Positions 63,913 to 64,000 of a stretch of 64,000 nt of DNA are shown one piece after another. Numbering within the stretch: position 1 is the stretch's first letter; each line of letters starts with the position of its first letter. The stretch is from an uncultured Proteiniphilum sp. (GTDB lineage Bacteria > Bacteroidota > Bacteroidia > Bacteroidales > Dysgonomonadaceae): contig CAKMJT010000004.1 of assembly GCA_927407015.1 (NCBI GenBank), forward strand, positions 90,354 to 154,353, in the 5' to 3' direction. Under the pieces are notes generated by a model that saw nothing but the letters and a program-made list of their open reading frames with translations, had not been told where the DNA came from and did no database searches. The position numbers and the translations under genes are program-made.

Positions 63913-64000
<88 letters not shown>

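Overview
The window looks like a chromosomal segment of a member of the Bacteroidota, most likely the order Bacteroidales. Evidence: several promoters of the Bacteroidetes type (TTG or TTTG, a 19-20 base spacer, then TAnnTTTG) lie before tRNAs, rpsP and other genes; there is an Mfa/FimA-type fimbrial operon; LytS/LytTR pairs and a hybrid two-component regulator with an AraC output are present; and DUF3575, DUF3868, DUF4199 and DUF4230 proteins, a fused NagB/deacetylase protein and a bifunctional RibBA all occur. The genus cannot be fixed from the sequence alone; a Porphyromonas/Dysgonomonas-like relative is a reasonable guess.

Layout. 1-8.4 kb: a minus-strand set of envelope proteins (two paralogous lipoproteins and a Spy-like protein) diverges from a LytS/LytTR pair; a second LytS/LytTR pair converges on the first and sits in an operon behind a large outer-membrane barrel protein. 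8.6-28.5 kb: mostly housekeeping genes (putative sulfate exporter, MFS transporter, SixA phosphatase, threonine degradation by kbl-tdh, rmuC, ribBA, an LptF/G permease, a NagB-like fusion protein with a POT transporter, mutS2, tRNA-Met, a metallophosphoesterase). 28.7-36.7 kb: an SRAP DNA-protein crosslink protein, a GH9 glucanase, a GT2 glycosyltransferase, ApbE, a porin and a DUF1080-PHP fusion. 36.7-44.1 kb: a small phage-type macro-like protein followed by an ABC efflux operon with three different lipoprotein adaptors, permease, ATPase and TolC. 44.1-45.2 kb: rpsP with a long acidic tail and a decayed gene.

45.3-59.8 kb is the most distinctive accessory part: three membrane-associated AraC-type regulators (TPR-TM-AraC, polytopic TM-AraC, and TPR-kinase-receiver-AraC hybrid), an AT-rich 577-base region rich in inverted repeats, then a fimbrial operon (DUF3575, DUF3868/OmpA-like, Mfa1-type major subunit, Mfa2/FimB-type anchor, large minor subunit) and a fourth small AraC protein. 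59.8-64 kb: tRNA-Lys, ahcY, a small HExxH protein with msrBA, a BON-domain lipoprotein and the 3' end of an rRNA operon (5S, minus strand).

The strongest leads are the three-adaptor efflux operon, the stacked membrane AraC regulators before the fimbrial genes, the NagB-like domain without the canonical deaminase residues, and four gene remnants (DUF2891, uracil permease, LolA-like protein, BON-neighbour). All functional calls rest on reading motifs by eye; no database search was run.
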